Shown here piece by piece: positions 51,441 through 60,161 of a stretch of DNA of 64,000 nucleotides. The notes below the pieces were generated by a model. It saw only the letters and a program-made list of their open reading frames with translations. It searched no databases and was not told the DNA's origin. The stretch is from JANLUX01 sp031366005 (lineage in GTDB: Bacteria; Bacteroidota; Bacteroidia; AKYH767-A; OLB10). A program made the position numbers and the translations under genes. The first letter of the stretch is position 1; the number at the start of each line of letters is the position of its first letter. The stretch is taken from assembly GCA_031366005.1 (NCBI GenBank), contig JANLZB010000022.1:62001-126000 (forward strand), read 5' to 3'.

Positions 51441-51955
51441 ACGATAATATCAGCGGGTGGATTGCGTTGAAGAAATGCTGAAACAATAAGACTGATGATG
51501 GCTCCGCCAAAGCATTTGTTAAAAAAATCGGAGGAGGCAAGCGATGTTAATGTTGTTTTGTTAATATTTTCCACCATCATATCATAAAATTTATCGCTGA
51601 AAAATCCTTTCATCATTGTTGCTGATTCTTCTACTCCTTTCATCATTTCTTCTTTGTAGTTATCCAGTAAATCAGGAGCACCGGTTAGTCCAAACAGATA
51701 AAGAAGTAAACCCATGAGCAATGCCCCGCACATGATGGTGGTGAAACCGGTGCGGAAGGCGCGCCAGTAAGTGATATATCCTCCGCACTCGCGATCGCGG
51801 TAAAAGCGGATGCTCCATATTGTAAATACAATGGGAATCCACACACCCAGCCATGCCGAAGCGCCCCATGCATTGAGACCTCCATAATACATTAATAAAA
51901 AAAATGCAAAGGAGCTTAAGCCGTACAAAGCGCCAATATTGAGCGCGGTTCGCAT
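51437..51955 (-). CDS. DUF4199 membrane protein
   Basis: 172 residues from the ATG at 51955; the ATG at 51970 is also plausible. Four hydrophobic segments with the DUF4199 pattern: ALNIGALYGLSSFAFFLLMY, IPIVFTIWSIRFYRDRECGG and YWRAFRTGFTTIMCGALLMG, then a short cytoplasmic or periplasmic helix and a last membrane segment (FGGAIISLIVSAFL). A TAAATTTG -7-like element is 6 bases before the 51970 ATG. The gene overlaps the following glycosyltransferase by 4 bases. Function unknown. Confidence 0.82.
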   Translation of the reverse strand: MRTALNIGALYGLSSFAFFLLMYYGGLNAWGASAWLGVWIPIVFTIWSIRFYRDRECGGYITYWRAFRTGFTTIMCGALLMGLLLYLFGLTGAPDLLDNYKEEMMKGVEESATMMKGFFSDKFYDMMVENINKTTLTSLASSDFFNKCFGGAIISLIVSAFLQRNPPADIIV

Positions 51956-51976
51956 AATGGGTGGATACATGGGCGG

Positions 51977-51984
51977 CAAATTTA
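51977..51984 (-). promoter_or_regulatory. -7 promoter-like element (TAAATTTG)
   Basis: TAnnTTTG match on the minus strand heading the DUF4199-glycosyltransferase operon. -33 box not clear. Confidence 0.3.
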
Positions 51985-52092
51985 AGTAATTGGGATAATT
52001 GAAGTTATGAATTTTGAGTTACGAGTTATGAATGTCAGAAAACAATGGTCATTGATGATTAGGATAAATCTGACAATTCATATAAATCAGAA

Positions 52093-52123
52093 TTGGTTTC
52101 TGTTCACTTATAAGTTATCTTTG
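52093..52123 (+). promoter_or_regulatory. Promoter of the higBA-type pair, leaderless
   Basis: TTG at 52093-52095 and TATCTTTG at 52116-52123 with 20 bases between them fit the Bacteroidota consensus. The -7 element ends four bases before the GTG start at 52128, so the transcript would begin at or near the start codon. Confidence 0.55.
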
Positions 52124-52127
52124 TACA

Positions 52128-52514
52128 GTGATTAAAGAAAGAGAAATCATATTTCATGGACAATATTTCAAGGATTTTTATCTTGAAGTGAATGACAGCG
52201 TGAAAGAAAAGATAGGTTATGTATTTCGGGTTATCAAGTCGGTTGACAAGGTTTCGGAAAAGTTTTTGAAACACGTTGAAGGCACAGACGGACTTTATGA
52301 AATCAGAGTAGAAGTTGGTAGCAACATTTACAGAATCTTCTGTTGTTTTGACAAAGGGAATTTGGTTGTGCTGTTCAACGCATTTTCAAAGAAAACTCAA
52401 AAGACTCCTTTACAAGAAATTGAATTAGCAGAGAAACTTAAAAAAGAATATTTTACTTTAAAAGCAAAACGGAATAAACCCGAAGACTCACGAATACAAA
52501 GAAGAAAAAAATAG
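52128..52514 (+). CDS. HigB/RelE-like toxin (phage Gp49-like family)
   Basis: 128 residues from a GTG start; no nearer ATG exists before the fold begins (REIIFHGQYFKDFYLEV). ParE/RelE-like fold with KFLKHVEGTDGLYEIRVEVG and YRIFCCFDKGNLVVLFNAFSKK, the hallmark of the HigB/Gp49 family. These toxins cleave mRNA on the ribosome. The antitoxin follows after a 4-base gap, the usual toxin-first higBA order. Confidence 0.9.
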   Translation: MIKEREIIFHGQYFKDFYLEVNDSVKEKIGYVFRVIKSVDKVSEKFLKHVEGTDGLYEIRVEVGSNIYRIFCCFDKGNLVVLFNAFSKKTQKTPLQEIELAEKLKKEYFTLKAKRNKPEDSRIQRRKK

Positions 52515-52518
52515 GACC

Positions 52519-52830
52519 ATGAGTAAAAAGAACGATGCAATAAGAAATGCTAAAAACTATGACGAGATTTTAGACATCCAATACGGAAAGATTGGAGAAA
52601 AAAAACGTGACGAGTTTGAAGAGAAAGCTCAGTATTTTGTGATTAGCGAAACTCTTAAAGACGCAAGACGTAAAGCTAACTTAACACAGGAACAACTTGC
52701 TACCAAAGTTGGAACTAAAAAAAGTTACATCTCACGACTTGAAAACGGAAAATGCGACATTCAGCTTTCAACGCTTTACAGAATTTTTGAGGATGGACTT
52801 GGCAGGCGGATTAACTTATTAATTGCGTGA
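52519..52830 (+). CDS. HigA-like XRE antitoxin
   Basis: 103 residues. An N-terminal helical region for toxin contact, then an XRE helix-turn-helix: KDARRKANLTQEQLATKVG, SYISRLENGKCDIQLSTLY. Neutralises the HigB-like partner and represses the shared promoter. Confidence 0.92.
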   Translation: MSKKNDAIRNAKNYDEILDIQYGKIGEKKRDEFEEKAQYFVISETLKDARRKANLTQEQLATKVGTKKSYISRLENGKCDIQLSTLYRIFEDGLGRRINLLIA

Positions 52831-52925
52831 TTAAATAAAGAAAGGACAAATTTGTCAAGCATAATGTAGCATTTGTAGAAGATACTAATAACCCATAAAC
52901 TCTCATTGCCCAACAACAAACGAAA

Positions 52926-54269
52926 GTGAAGGTTTTAATAACAATTTTATTTTATTTTTTAATACTCCCTTCGTTCGCACAATCCCACCTTTATGAAATA
53001 GGAAGTGAAGGAGGACCTAGTTTAGTTTCTCTACGCGGTTATCCTTTTAATAATAAAAAAACGATTGGATATTCTGGTGGGATATTTTTTCAAAAAAATA
53101 TCAGCAAAATTGTTAGTTTTCGAACTGGAGCATATTATGAGCAAAAAGGTTCATCTTATGAAATTATTCCTTATATATTTCAGGGAAATCATATTCAGGG
53201 AAATACCAAAATTGATTATTTAACAATTCCTTTTCTATGCAGAGCAACTTTTGGTGAGAAATTGAAATACTTTGTTGATGCAGGATTATATTATGGATTT
53301 TTACTCAAACAAAACGAAACTTCAACATCTCAAATAAATCTTAATTCAATTAAATTTCGCAATTATGATTTTGGAATTTTAGGTGGAGTGGGAATACTGT
53401 ATTCTATAAAGCAAAAATTCGCATTGTCGTTAGAAGTTAGAAATAATAGAGGGTTAGTTAATATAAGCAGATACAAAACCGTAAAAAGTGATGCAATTAA
53501 TTTTTTAATAGGTTTTAATTACAATCTTGAGCAACGCAATCAGCCAGATTCTATAAGACATCAACAAAGAAACGTTTATTTTAAAGTCTCCTTTGCCCCA
53601 ACTTTCAACTTTATGGTAAATATTGATAGTATTGCGCGGATCAAGCTAGGATATTTAGGGATTGATGGTTCGCCTCACTATACCTATGAGGCTAAAAGAG
53701 AAACAGGAGATCCGGGACATGCAGTTAGTGCATTAATTGAAATCCGGTTAATTAAACGATTGTTTTTGGATGCGGGTGTGGGTTTCGAAAGGCTAAATTA
53801 TAAAACTAAAGATAATACAGTTTTTTATGTGGAACCATCTTGGGAAGGATTTAGACCTAATCAACCTTTACAAGGTTATTTTAGAACGGATAATATTAAA
53901 CAGCAATATCATTTTATTTCTTTACCTCTTTCATTAAATTATACGATGCCAATCAATAAATTATTTTTTTCATTAGGTATAGGAGGCTCATATAATATAC
54001 TATATCAGTTTCAGACAACCCTTGGTAAGGGTATTTATAATTATCCAGATCCTCAAAATAAAAGCTTCAACAGATCATCTTCTTATTCGTTACTGATTAA
54101 TATAGGAGCCGGATATCGTGTAAATAAGTTTCTAGAATTGGGTTTTGGACCACAGTTTAAATATTATTTTACAAGGGGAAGAGGTACTACAGGAACTTTA
54201 TATTTAGCAGGCTATAATTCGAAAGCCAATCTTTACTCCATTGGACTAAACTTTTATATAAAAATTTAA
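52926..54269 (+). CDS. Protein with two tandem outer-membrane barrel domains
   Basis: 447 residues from a GTG start. Signal peptide (LILPSFAQ), then a PorT/OMP_b-brl_2-like barrel (about 20-205; ISKIVSFRTGAYYEQKGSSY) and a second, related barrel (about 212-447; IKRLFLDAGVGFERLNYKT). The two halves share the strand order and the turn between the first strands. Both have outer-membrane aromatic strand ends. Function unknown. Confidence 0.7.
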   Translation: MKVLITILFYFLILPSFAQSHLYEIGSEGGPSLVSLRGYPFNNKKTIGYSGGIFFQKNISKIVSFRTGAYYEQKGSSYEIIPYIFQGNHIQGNTKIDYLTIPFLCRATFGEKLKYFVDAGLYYGFLLKQNETSTSQINLNSIKFRNYDFGILGGVGILYSIKQKFALSLEVRNNRGLVNISRYKTVKSDAINFLIGFNYNLEQRNQPDSIRHQQRNVYFKVSFAPTFNFMVNIDSIARIKLGYLGIDGSPHYTYEAKRETGDPGHAVSALIEIRLIKRLFLDAGVGFERLNYKTKDNTVFYVEPSWEGFRPNQPLQGYFRTDNIKQQYHFISLPLSLNYTMPINKLFFSLGIGGSYNILYQFQTTLGKGIYNYPDPQNKSFNRSSSYSLLINIGAGYRVNKFLELGFGPQFKYYFTRGRGTTGTLYLAGYNSKANLYSIGLNFYIKI

Positions 54270-54336
54270 TTCTTCCCTCACTACATGTTTGTGTTCACTT
54301 TCTGTTGCAAACGTCAGTTCACGAATCAGAATTTTA

Positions 54337-54945
54337 TTATAAATATTTAATCAAAAGCGCGGCAATGCCTGAGTAGGTATTGGTAGTTGCTTTTTTAATT
54401 TCAGAGCGTGTCATCCAGCGAGCTTCGGTGATGCCTTCTTCGGTTTGGGGAGTGAGTTCGGTTTGCGCAGTGGTCATCTTAAACCAGTAAGTGCGTTTTA
54501 ATATGCGCTCTTTATTTAAGAGATAGGTATGATAAGTGGTGGCTATTTGTTTTTTAAGTTCTAATTGTTGCAGTCCGCACTCTTCGCTCACTTCACGCAG
54601 GGCTGCAACATCAGATAATTCACCCTCCTCAATTTTTCCTTTTGGTAAATCCCATTTGTTGTTGCGGTATATCATCAACAGTAATTGCTGTGAGTTAAAC
54701 ACCAGTCCTCCGGCAGCTTCAATGAGAGTATAGCAGTGTTTGAATGTTTGCCATGTCTTGTCAATATTCTGTGTGGCAAGTATCATGGATTTAACTCCGG
54801 GTTGTTTTTCAAAGCTGTAAACAAGTTCTTTTATAAAACTCTCCGGCTCATTACCACTTAAACGAAAAACCAGGTCAGCACCACTTAGCGAATCTTTATC
54901 AGAGCAGATTTTTAAAAGCCGTTCGTTGATGTAGATGTTATACAT
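54337..54945 (-). CDS. NUDIX hydrolase
   Basis: 202 residues. The Nudix box is complete: GKIEEGELSDVAALREVSEECG (GX5EX7REUXEEXGU), at about 119-140. N-terminal and C-terminal regions are extra to the Nudix fold. Hydrolyses a nucleoside diphosphate linked to some moiety; substrate not deducible. Confidence 0.9.
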   Translation of the reverse strand: MYNIYINERLLKICSDKDSLSGADLVFRLSGNEPESFIKELVYSFEKQPGVKSMILATQNIDKTWQTFKHCYTLIEAAGGLVFNSQQLLLMIYRNNKWDLPKGKIEEGELSDVAALREVSEECGLQQLELKKQIATTYHTYLLNKERILKRTYWFKMTTAQTELTPQTEEGITEARWMTRSEIKKATTNTYSGIAALLIKYL

Positions 54946-54948
54946 TGC

Positions 54949-55036
54949 AGTTGACAGTTAACAGTTAACAGTGGACAGTTGATAGTTGATAGTTGATAGC
55001 GACTCACTGTCAATTCTCAACTGTCAATTGTCAACT
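54949..55036. repeat. Spacer made of repeated words in both orientations
   Basis: GTTGACAGTTAACAGTTAAC, GTTGATAGTTGATAGTTGAT and then ACTGTCAATTCTCAACTGTC and AATTGTCAACT fold back on each other into a long imperfect hairpin between the divergent NUDIX and pyrE genes. Confidence 0.7.
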
Positions 55037-55060
55037 TTATACCCAAATTCTTTAAGTTTG
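55028..55060 (+). promoter_or_regulatory. pyrE promoter
   Basis: TTG (55028-55030) and TAAGTTTG (55053-55060) with 22 bases between them; the ATG at 55068 is 7 bases past the -7 element. A very short or absent leader is implied. Confidence 0.4.
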
Positions 55061-55067
55061 TAAATCC

Positions 55068-55712
55068 ATGGTCAATCACACTGCGTCAAAAGTAGCCGAA
55101 TTCCTGCTGCAAATAAAAGCGATAAAGCTGCAGCCTGATCAGCCGTTTACATGGGCTTCGGGATGGAAATCGCCTATTTATTGCGATAACAGGATCTCCT
55201 TGTCTTATCCGCGAGTCCGCACGTTTATCCGCCAGGAACTTGTTAAATTAATTGAAGATAAATTCGGTAAGCCAGATATGATTGCAGGTGTAGCTACTGC
55301 TGCTATTGCACAAGGCGCACTGGTGAGTGAGGCAATGGGTTTGCCGTTTGTGTATGTGCGTGCGTCTGCCAAAGATCATGGACGACAAAACACGATTGAA
55401 GGCGAAGTGAAGGAAAACCAGACTGCCGTGGTTATTGAAGATTTGATAAGCACGGGGAAGAGCAGCATTAAAGCAGTGGAAGATTTGCGTAAGAGCGGAG
55501 TGATTGTAAAGGGACTGGTAAGTATTTTTACTTATGGCTTTGCCGAGGCAGAGAAAAATTTTAAAGCTGCAGCATGTCCTTATTATTCACTGAGTAATTA
55601 TGATGCATTGATAAAGGAAGCAGTAGAAACTAATTATGTCAAGAAAACGGACCTGGAATTACTTCGGGCGTGGAGATTGAATCCCTCAGACTGGGGAACA
55701 GTGAAGACCTAA
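55068..55712 (+). CDS. pyrE: Orotate phosphoribosyltransferase
   Basis: 214 residues of the type I phosphoribosyltransferase fold. The PRPP-binding motif is AVVIEDLISTGKSSIKAV (about 122-139); FVYVRASAKDHGRQNTIEG is the flexible loop and PDMIAGVATAAIAQGAL the central strand-helix. It adds ribose 5-phosphate to orotate in pyrimidine synthesis. The only pyrimidine gene here. Confidence 0.95.
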   Translation: MVNHTASKVAEFLLQIKAIKLQPDQPFTWASGWKSPIYCDNRISLSYPRVRTFIRQELVKLIEDKFGKPDMIAGVATAAIAQGALVSEAMGLPFVYVRASAKDHGRQNTIEGEVKENQTAVVIEDLISTGKSSIKAVEDLRKSGVIVKGLVSIFTYGFAEAEKNFKAAACPYYSLSNYDALIKEAVETNYVKKTDLELLRAWRLNPSDWGTVKT

Positions 55713-55732
55713 TATTATTGAATTGTTGGCGG

Positions 55733-56395
55733 ATGAAAAAGTTTAAAAGTTTATTGGTTATATTTTTTATAGTTACAATTTCTCCATGTTTAAAAGCGCA
55801 ACCGCCTGTTTTTACTATTAGCCCGACCAATGCAACACAAGGCGATAGTGTAATACTGTCTGTAATATGTTCAACTTGTGCACAAAGTAATAATTGGTTT
55901 GATGCTAAACTTGTGTATGATAATTCAGGCTTTGTAATTAATTTACAGCATTTGCCACCTCCTATGCCATTTGTATCATTTCAAGATACAGGATATTATA
56001 TTTTAGTAATACCAGATAGCGCTCCAGTAGGAAATTATTCATTGAGAATAGATATATTCATCTTTCCTGGTGGAGGACCCTGGATTTCTATTCAATATCC
56101 TAACTCATTCACTGTTTCAATTCCTACAGAGATAAATAATCTTGAGCTTAACAATTATTCATCTTATATATTTCCAAACCCCTTTAATAGTAATGCTTAT
56201 CTTTCATTAAACACTTTGAGACCAGGGTTAAAATTGAACGTTTATGATGAAGTTGGAAGGAAAATAATTACCCAAAAAATTGTGTCAGATAAAACAGTTT
56301 TAAGTAAGCAAGATTTCCAAAAAGGAATCTATGTATATCAACTCCTTAATGAAAGTGGAATTATTATAAGTAAAGGAAAGTTTATAGTTGATTGA
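55733..56395 (+). CDS. Small secreted T9SS type A protein
   Basis: 220 residues from the ATG at 55733 (the frame extends back into pyrE but the signal peptide starts here: FIVTISPCLKAQ). One immunoglobulin-like domain (about 25-140) with a CSTCAQ motif, then a T9SS sorting domain (IFPNPFNSNAYLSLNT, GIYVYQLLNESG). Probably exported and attached to the surface. No enzyme motif seen. Confidence 0.8.
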   Translation: MKKFKSLLVIFFIVTISPCLKAQPPVFTISPTNATQGDSVILSVICSTCAQSNNWFDAKLVYDNSGFVINLQHLPPPMPFVSFQDTGYYILVIPDSAPVGNYSLRIDIFIFPGGGPWISIQYPNSFTVSIPTEINNLELNNYSSYIFPNPFNSNAYLSLNTLRPGLKLNVYDEVGRKIITQKIVSDKTVLSKQDFQKGIYVYQLLNESGIIISKGKFIVD

Positions 56396-56429
56396 TATAT
56401 CATTATCAATGATCAAATCACCAATCCCG

Positions 56430-56447
56430 ATAGCTATCGGGATCAAA
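56430..56447. repeat. CCGATAGCTATCGGGA palindrome
   Basis: Short perfect palindrome (CCCGATAGCTATCGGGAT). Variants occur at 21816 and 44444. Located in the short spacer before the SRPBCC gene. Confidence 0.6.
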
Positions 56448-56455
56448 TAAAAAAA

Positions 56456-56860
56456 ATGATAATAGAAAGCGATAAAGTAACCGTTAATCAAACATCCGAA
56501 CAGTTGTTTGATTTTTTATCTGATTTTAATAACATCGGCAAGTTGATGCCGCCACAGGTGGAAGACTGGAAATCGGATGGTAATTCGTGCAGCTTTACTA
56601 TTAAGGGAATGGCGACATTAGGAATGGCATATGAAACTAAAACTCCCAACTCTGAAATTGTAATAAAGAAAGAAGGCAAAGCACCTTTTGATTTTAAATT
56701 AATTTGTAAGATTCAGGAACTGTCACCGGCAAGTGCCCAATTGCAATTGATGTTTGATGCTGATTTAAATCCTATGCTGAAAATGATGGCGGAAAAACCG
56801 CTTACCAATTTTTTAAATTTATTGGTACACCGTTATGCAGAGATAACGAATGTAGCCTGA
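56456..56860 (+). CDS. SRPBCC-family protein (START-like)
   Basis: 134 residues. VNQTSEQLFDFLSDFNNIGKL, a beta-rich centre (SDGNSCSFTIKGMATLGMAY) and a final helix AEKPLTNFLNLLVHRYAEI give the SRPBCC/CoxG-like lipid-binding fold. The product is cytosolic. Ligand unknown. Confidence 0.85.
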   Translation: MIIESDKVTVNQTSEQLFDFLSDFNNIGKLMPPQVEDWKSDGNSCSFTIKGMATLGMAYETKTPNSEIVIKKEGKAPFDFKLICKIQELSPASAQLQLMFDADLNPMLKMMAEKPLTNFLNLLVHRYAEITNVA

Positions 56861-56870
56861 ATTATAAACT

Positions 56871-58400
56871 TTAAGCCATCACACTCTGCACATAACTTTC
56901 CCACTCTGCAAACTGCTTCTTCTTCATCACCCTGGGGAATTTATTTTGTGCTCCAATCTTTCCCTGTTGTTCCATCCATTTTAAAAAAACACGGTGTGGC
57001 AGCACTTCAACAAAAATTTCTTTTAATGCAGAGCTTCTTTCCACCCTGTAATCGTCATTCAATATTTTTAATTTCTCATCAAGGCAAATGCGCAATTGCT
57101 CAATGTTCACCTTGGTATCACAGGCAATGTACCATTTATGCGCAAAAAGTGATTGATGCCTGATGCCCGACACAGTAAACTCATTAATGCTGATGCTTAA
57201 TTCATCAGCTGTCATTTCAATAGCCTTGTTCATGTTATCTACTGAAAGATGTTCACCACACAAACTGAGGTAATGCTTGGTGCGTCCTGTAATTACTATC
57301 TCAGCTTTTTTAACATTTGTAAATTTGATAACATCACCAATAAGGTAACGCCATGCACCGGCACAAGTGCTGAGCAACAGGGCGTACTCTTCGCCTTCCT
57401 GCACTTCATCCACCATGTATGCTTTTGGCTTGCCTATCAATTCTCCGTCCCCGTTAAAATTGTTGCTATTAAAGGGTACAAACTCATAAAACAATCCGTT
57501 GTTAAGATTTAACCGCATGGAACGGTTGTCTTTCTCATGCTGGTATGCAATGAATCCTTCTGAAGCTAAATAAGTTTCAATATAGAGGATTGGTTTGCCT
57601 AGAAGCGCTTCAAAACTTTTCCGGTAGGGTTCATAAGAAACCCCACCATGCACATAAATGCTGAGATTGGGCCACATCTCGTGGATGTTCTTCAGCTTGT
57701 AACGTTCAATAATTTTTTCGAGCAATAACTGGCACCAGGCAGGCACTCCTACAATAATGCCGATGTCCCATGTAGGTGCTTTTTCCACTATCTCTTCCAG
57801 CTTGGAATTCCAATCATGCTTCCTCGAAATTTTTTTCCCCGGCTTATAAAAATGCTGAAACCAGAATGGCAGCTTGCTTGCGGTAATGCCACTGAGGTCG
57901 CCTTCAAAATAAGAACCATGCTGATGAAGATGAGTGCTTCCACCCAACGCAAGTATTCCTTTTTCAAATATTGACTGAGGCAAGTCGTAACCACCGAGCG
58001 AAATAATTTGCCGCAGACTGGTGCGTTGTATTGATTTCACCATTTCGCGGGTTACAGGTATATGCTTGCTGCTGCTGTCGGACGTGCCGGAGCTTAATGC
58101 AAAATACTTTACCTGGCCGGGCCAGCATACATTGGTTTCGTTATGGAGACACTTATTCCACCACTTCGCAAAAATGGAATTGTAATCGTGCATAGGAACT
58201 GTAGCACGAAATTTATTGATAAAGTTTTTACTGTTAACAATGGTGGTGAAATGATAAGTTTGACCGAATAAGGTAAACTGCGCTTTACGCAAAAGTTTTT
58301 TTAATTCTCTTCTTTGATAGTAAGCAGGCGATTGTGCTTCTGTCTTTAACTTATGACGAAGCTCAATGCTTTTTTTAATTATACTACCGAGAAGAGGCAT
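56871..58400 (-). CDS. GH3-family adenylate-forming enzyme
   Basis: 509 residues, standard length. FALSSGTSDSSSKHIPVTRE is the AMP-binding loop, LYIETYLASEGFIAYQHEK and LLSTCAGAWRYLIGDVIKF are the central motifs and IVITGRTKHYLSLCGEHLS the C-terminal hinge. In plants GH3 joins amino acids to hormones via acyl adenylates; the bacterial role is unsettled. The gene stands alone. Confidence 0.9.
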   Translation of the reverse strand: MPLLGSIIKKSIELRHKLKTEAQSPAYYQRRELKKLLRKAQFTLFGQTYHFTTIVNSKNFINKFRATVPMHDYNSIFAKWWNKCLHNETNVCWPGQVKYFALSSGTSDSSSKHIPVTREMVKSIQRTSLRQIISLGGYDLPQSIFEKGILALGGSTHLHQHGSYFEGDLSGITASKLPFWFQHFYKPGKKISRKHDWNSKLEEIVEKAPTWDIGIIVGVPAWCQLLLEKIIERYKLKNIHEMWPNLSIYVHGGVSYEPYRKSFEALLGKPILYIETYLASEGFIAYQHEKDNRSMRLNLNNGLFYEFVPFNSNNFNGDGELIGKPKAYMVDEVQEGEEYALLLSTCAGAWRYLIGDVIKFTNVKKAEIVITGRTKHYLSLCGEHLSVDNMNKAIEMTADELSISINEFTVSGIRHQSLFAHKWYIACDTKVNIEQLRICLDEKLKILNDDYRVERSSALKEIFVEVLPHRVFLKWMEQQGKIGAQNKFPRVMKKKQFAEWESYVQSVMA

Positions 58401-58403
58401 TTT

Positions 58404-58482
58404 TGAGTTATGAGTTTTGAGTTATGAATTTTGAGTTATAAGTTGTTACATTTTCAACTCAAAATTCATAACTCATTATTCA
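58404..58482. repeat. Spacer hairpin of repeated GAGTTATGA words
   Basis: TTTTGAGTTATGAGTTTTGA repeats the word GAGTTATGAATTTT, and the complement follows (TCAACTCAAAATTCATAACT). It can fold to a hairpin with about 25 paired bases and lies between the GH3-like and icd genes. A similar word set lies near 52003-52035. Confidence 0.65.
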
Positions 58483-58485
58483 AAA

Positions 58486-59832
58486 TTAAACCGTTATCGT
58501 TTCCATATTTCGGATAATCTCCGTACCGAATTCAGAACATTTTAATAAAGTGGCTCCTTCCATCAGGCGGTGGAAATCATAAGTGACACGCTTGGCAGCA
58601 ATACTGTTTTCCATTCCTTTGTAAATAAGGTCAGCAGCTTCATGCCATCCAAGATGCTCAAACATCATAGCTCCTGAAAGAATAACAGAGCCGGGATTTA
58701 CTTTATCTAATCCTGCATATTTAGGTGCTGTGCCATGTGTAGCTTCGAAGATGGCATGACCGGTTACGTAATTAATATTTGCACCGGGAGCAATTCCGAT
58801 TCCGCCAACCTGGGCTGCAAGGGCATCACTTAAATAATCACCATTGAGGTTTAATGTTGCAATTACATCAAAATCTTCAGGTCGCGTTAGTACCTGCTGA
58901 AGTGTGATATCAGCTATGGCATCTTTAATTAAAACTTTACCTTCTGCAATTGCTGATTTCTGTTCTTCATTGGCAGCATCTTCACCTTTCTCTTTTTTGG
59001 TTTTCTCCCATTGCGACCAGCTGTAAACTTTATCAGCAAAATAAGTATCAGCAACCTGGTAACCCCAATCGCGAAAAGCACCTTCGGTGAACTTCATGAT
59101 ATTTCCTTTGTGTACAAGGGTCACACTTTTACGCTTATGCAAAATAGCATAGGAAATTGCGCTGTGTATTAAGCGTACACTTCCGCTCCAGCTCACGGGT
59201 TTAATGCCTATACCTACTTTAATATTATTGTCAACATTAGGAGTGCCCACCATTTTCCAGAATTCCTCTGACTTAGCAGCACTGTTAAAACGGATCTTAT
59301 CGAATTGTTTCGGAAATTCTTTTGCTAAGAAATCAAGCATTTTTTGAGCGTTAGGCGATCCCGCAGCAAATTCAATTCCGGCATAAATATCTTCTGTGTT
59401 TTCACGAAAGATAACCATGTCAACTGCCGCTGGATTTTTAACGGGAGAAGGAACTCCTTCAAACCAACGCACCGGGCGAAGGCAAACAAACAAATCCAAT
59501 ATCTGACGCAATGCGACATTTAATGAACTTATTCCACCACCAACAGGTGTAGTAAGCGGACCTTTTATTCCCACTAAATATTCTCTGAAATCAGCAAGTG
59601 TTTCATCAGGTAACCAATTGCCGGTTTTATCAAACGCTTTTTGCCCGGCTAACACTTCCTTCCAAGCTATTTTACGTTTTCCATTATATGCTTTTTCTAC
59701 TGCTGCATCCATCACGCGCACAGACGCTGCCCATATATCCGGTCCTGTTCCGTCACCTTCTATAAAAGGAATGATAGGATTGTCAGGTACATTTAATTTT
59801 CCGTTAACGTTAGTTATTTTAGTTCCTTGCAT
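58486..59832 (-). CDS. icd: NADP-dependent isocitrate dehydrogenase
   Basis: 448 residues of the E. coli-like homodimeric class. IPFIEGDGTGPDIWAASVRV begins it; GGGISSLNVALRQILDLFVCLRPV holds the isocitrate-binding Ser, Asn and Arg; RENTEDIYAGIEF, LVHKGNIMKFTEGAFRDWGY and FEATHGTAPKYAGLDKVNPG are family motifs. Converts isocitrate to 2-oxoglutarate and CO2 in the TCA cycle. The start codon is the first base set of a 166-bp tandem duplication. Confidence 0.95.
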   Translation of the reverse strand: MQGTKITNVNGKLNVPDNPIIPFIEGDGTGPDIWAASVRVMDAAVEKAYNGKRKIAWKEVLAGQKAFDKTGNWLPDETLADFREYLVGIKGPLTTPVGGGISSLNVALRQILDLFVCLRPVRWFEGVPSPVKNPAAVDMVIFRENTEDIYAGIEFAAGSPNAQKMLDFLAKEFPKQFDKIRFNSAAKSEEFWKMVGTPNVDNNIKVGIGIKPVSWSGSVRLIHSAISYAILHKRKSVTLVHKGNIMKFTEGAFRDWGYQVADTYFADKVYSWSQWEKTKKEKGEDAANEEQKSAIAEGKVLIKDAIADITLQQVLTRPEDFDVIATLNLNGDYLSDALAAQVGGIGIAPGANINYVTGHAIFEATHGTAPKYAGLDKVNPGSVILSGAMMFEHLGWHEAADLIYKGMENSIAAKRVTYDFHRLMEGATLLKCSEFGTEIIRNMETITV

Positions 59833-60161
59833 TTTATGTTTGTTTATTTTAAAGTTGCATACTAATTAACGAATGCCATACGAATGTTACTAATTAACGA
59901 ATTTTTGAGATTAATTTGTAATTCCATTGATCACATTCTGTTTTTCCTTATTCAGTAAATCGATATTTAATATTCGTTTATATTTTACTTCCGTTCATTT
60001 TATGTTTGTTTATTTTAAAGTTGCATACTAATTAACGAATGCCATCCGAATGTTACTAATTAACGAATTTTTGAGATTAATTTGTAATTTCATTGATCAC
60101 ATTCTGTTTTTCCTTATTCAGTAAATCGATATTTAATATTCGTTTATATTTTACTTCCGTT
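59830..60161. repeat. 166-bp tandem duplication spanning the icd start region
   Basis: Copy 1 is 59830-59995 and copy 2 is 59996-60161. They differ at about two positions (GCCATA/GCCATC and AATTCCATT/AATTTCATT). The unit runs from the icd start codon, through its upstream region, to the last 86 bases of the GxxExxY gene, so copy 1 holds a fossil C-terminal end of that gene. Confidence 0.9.
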
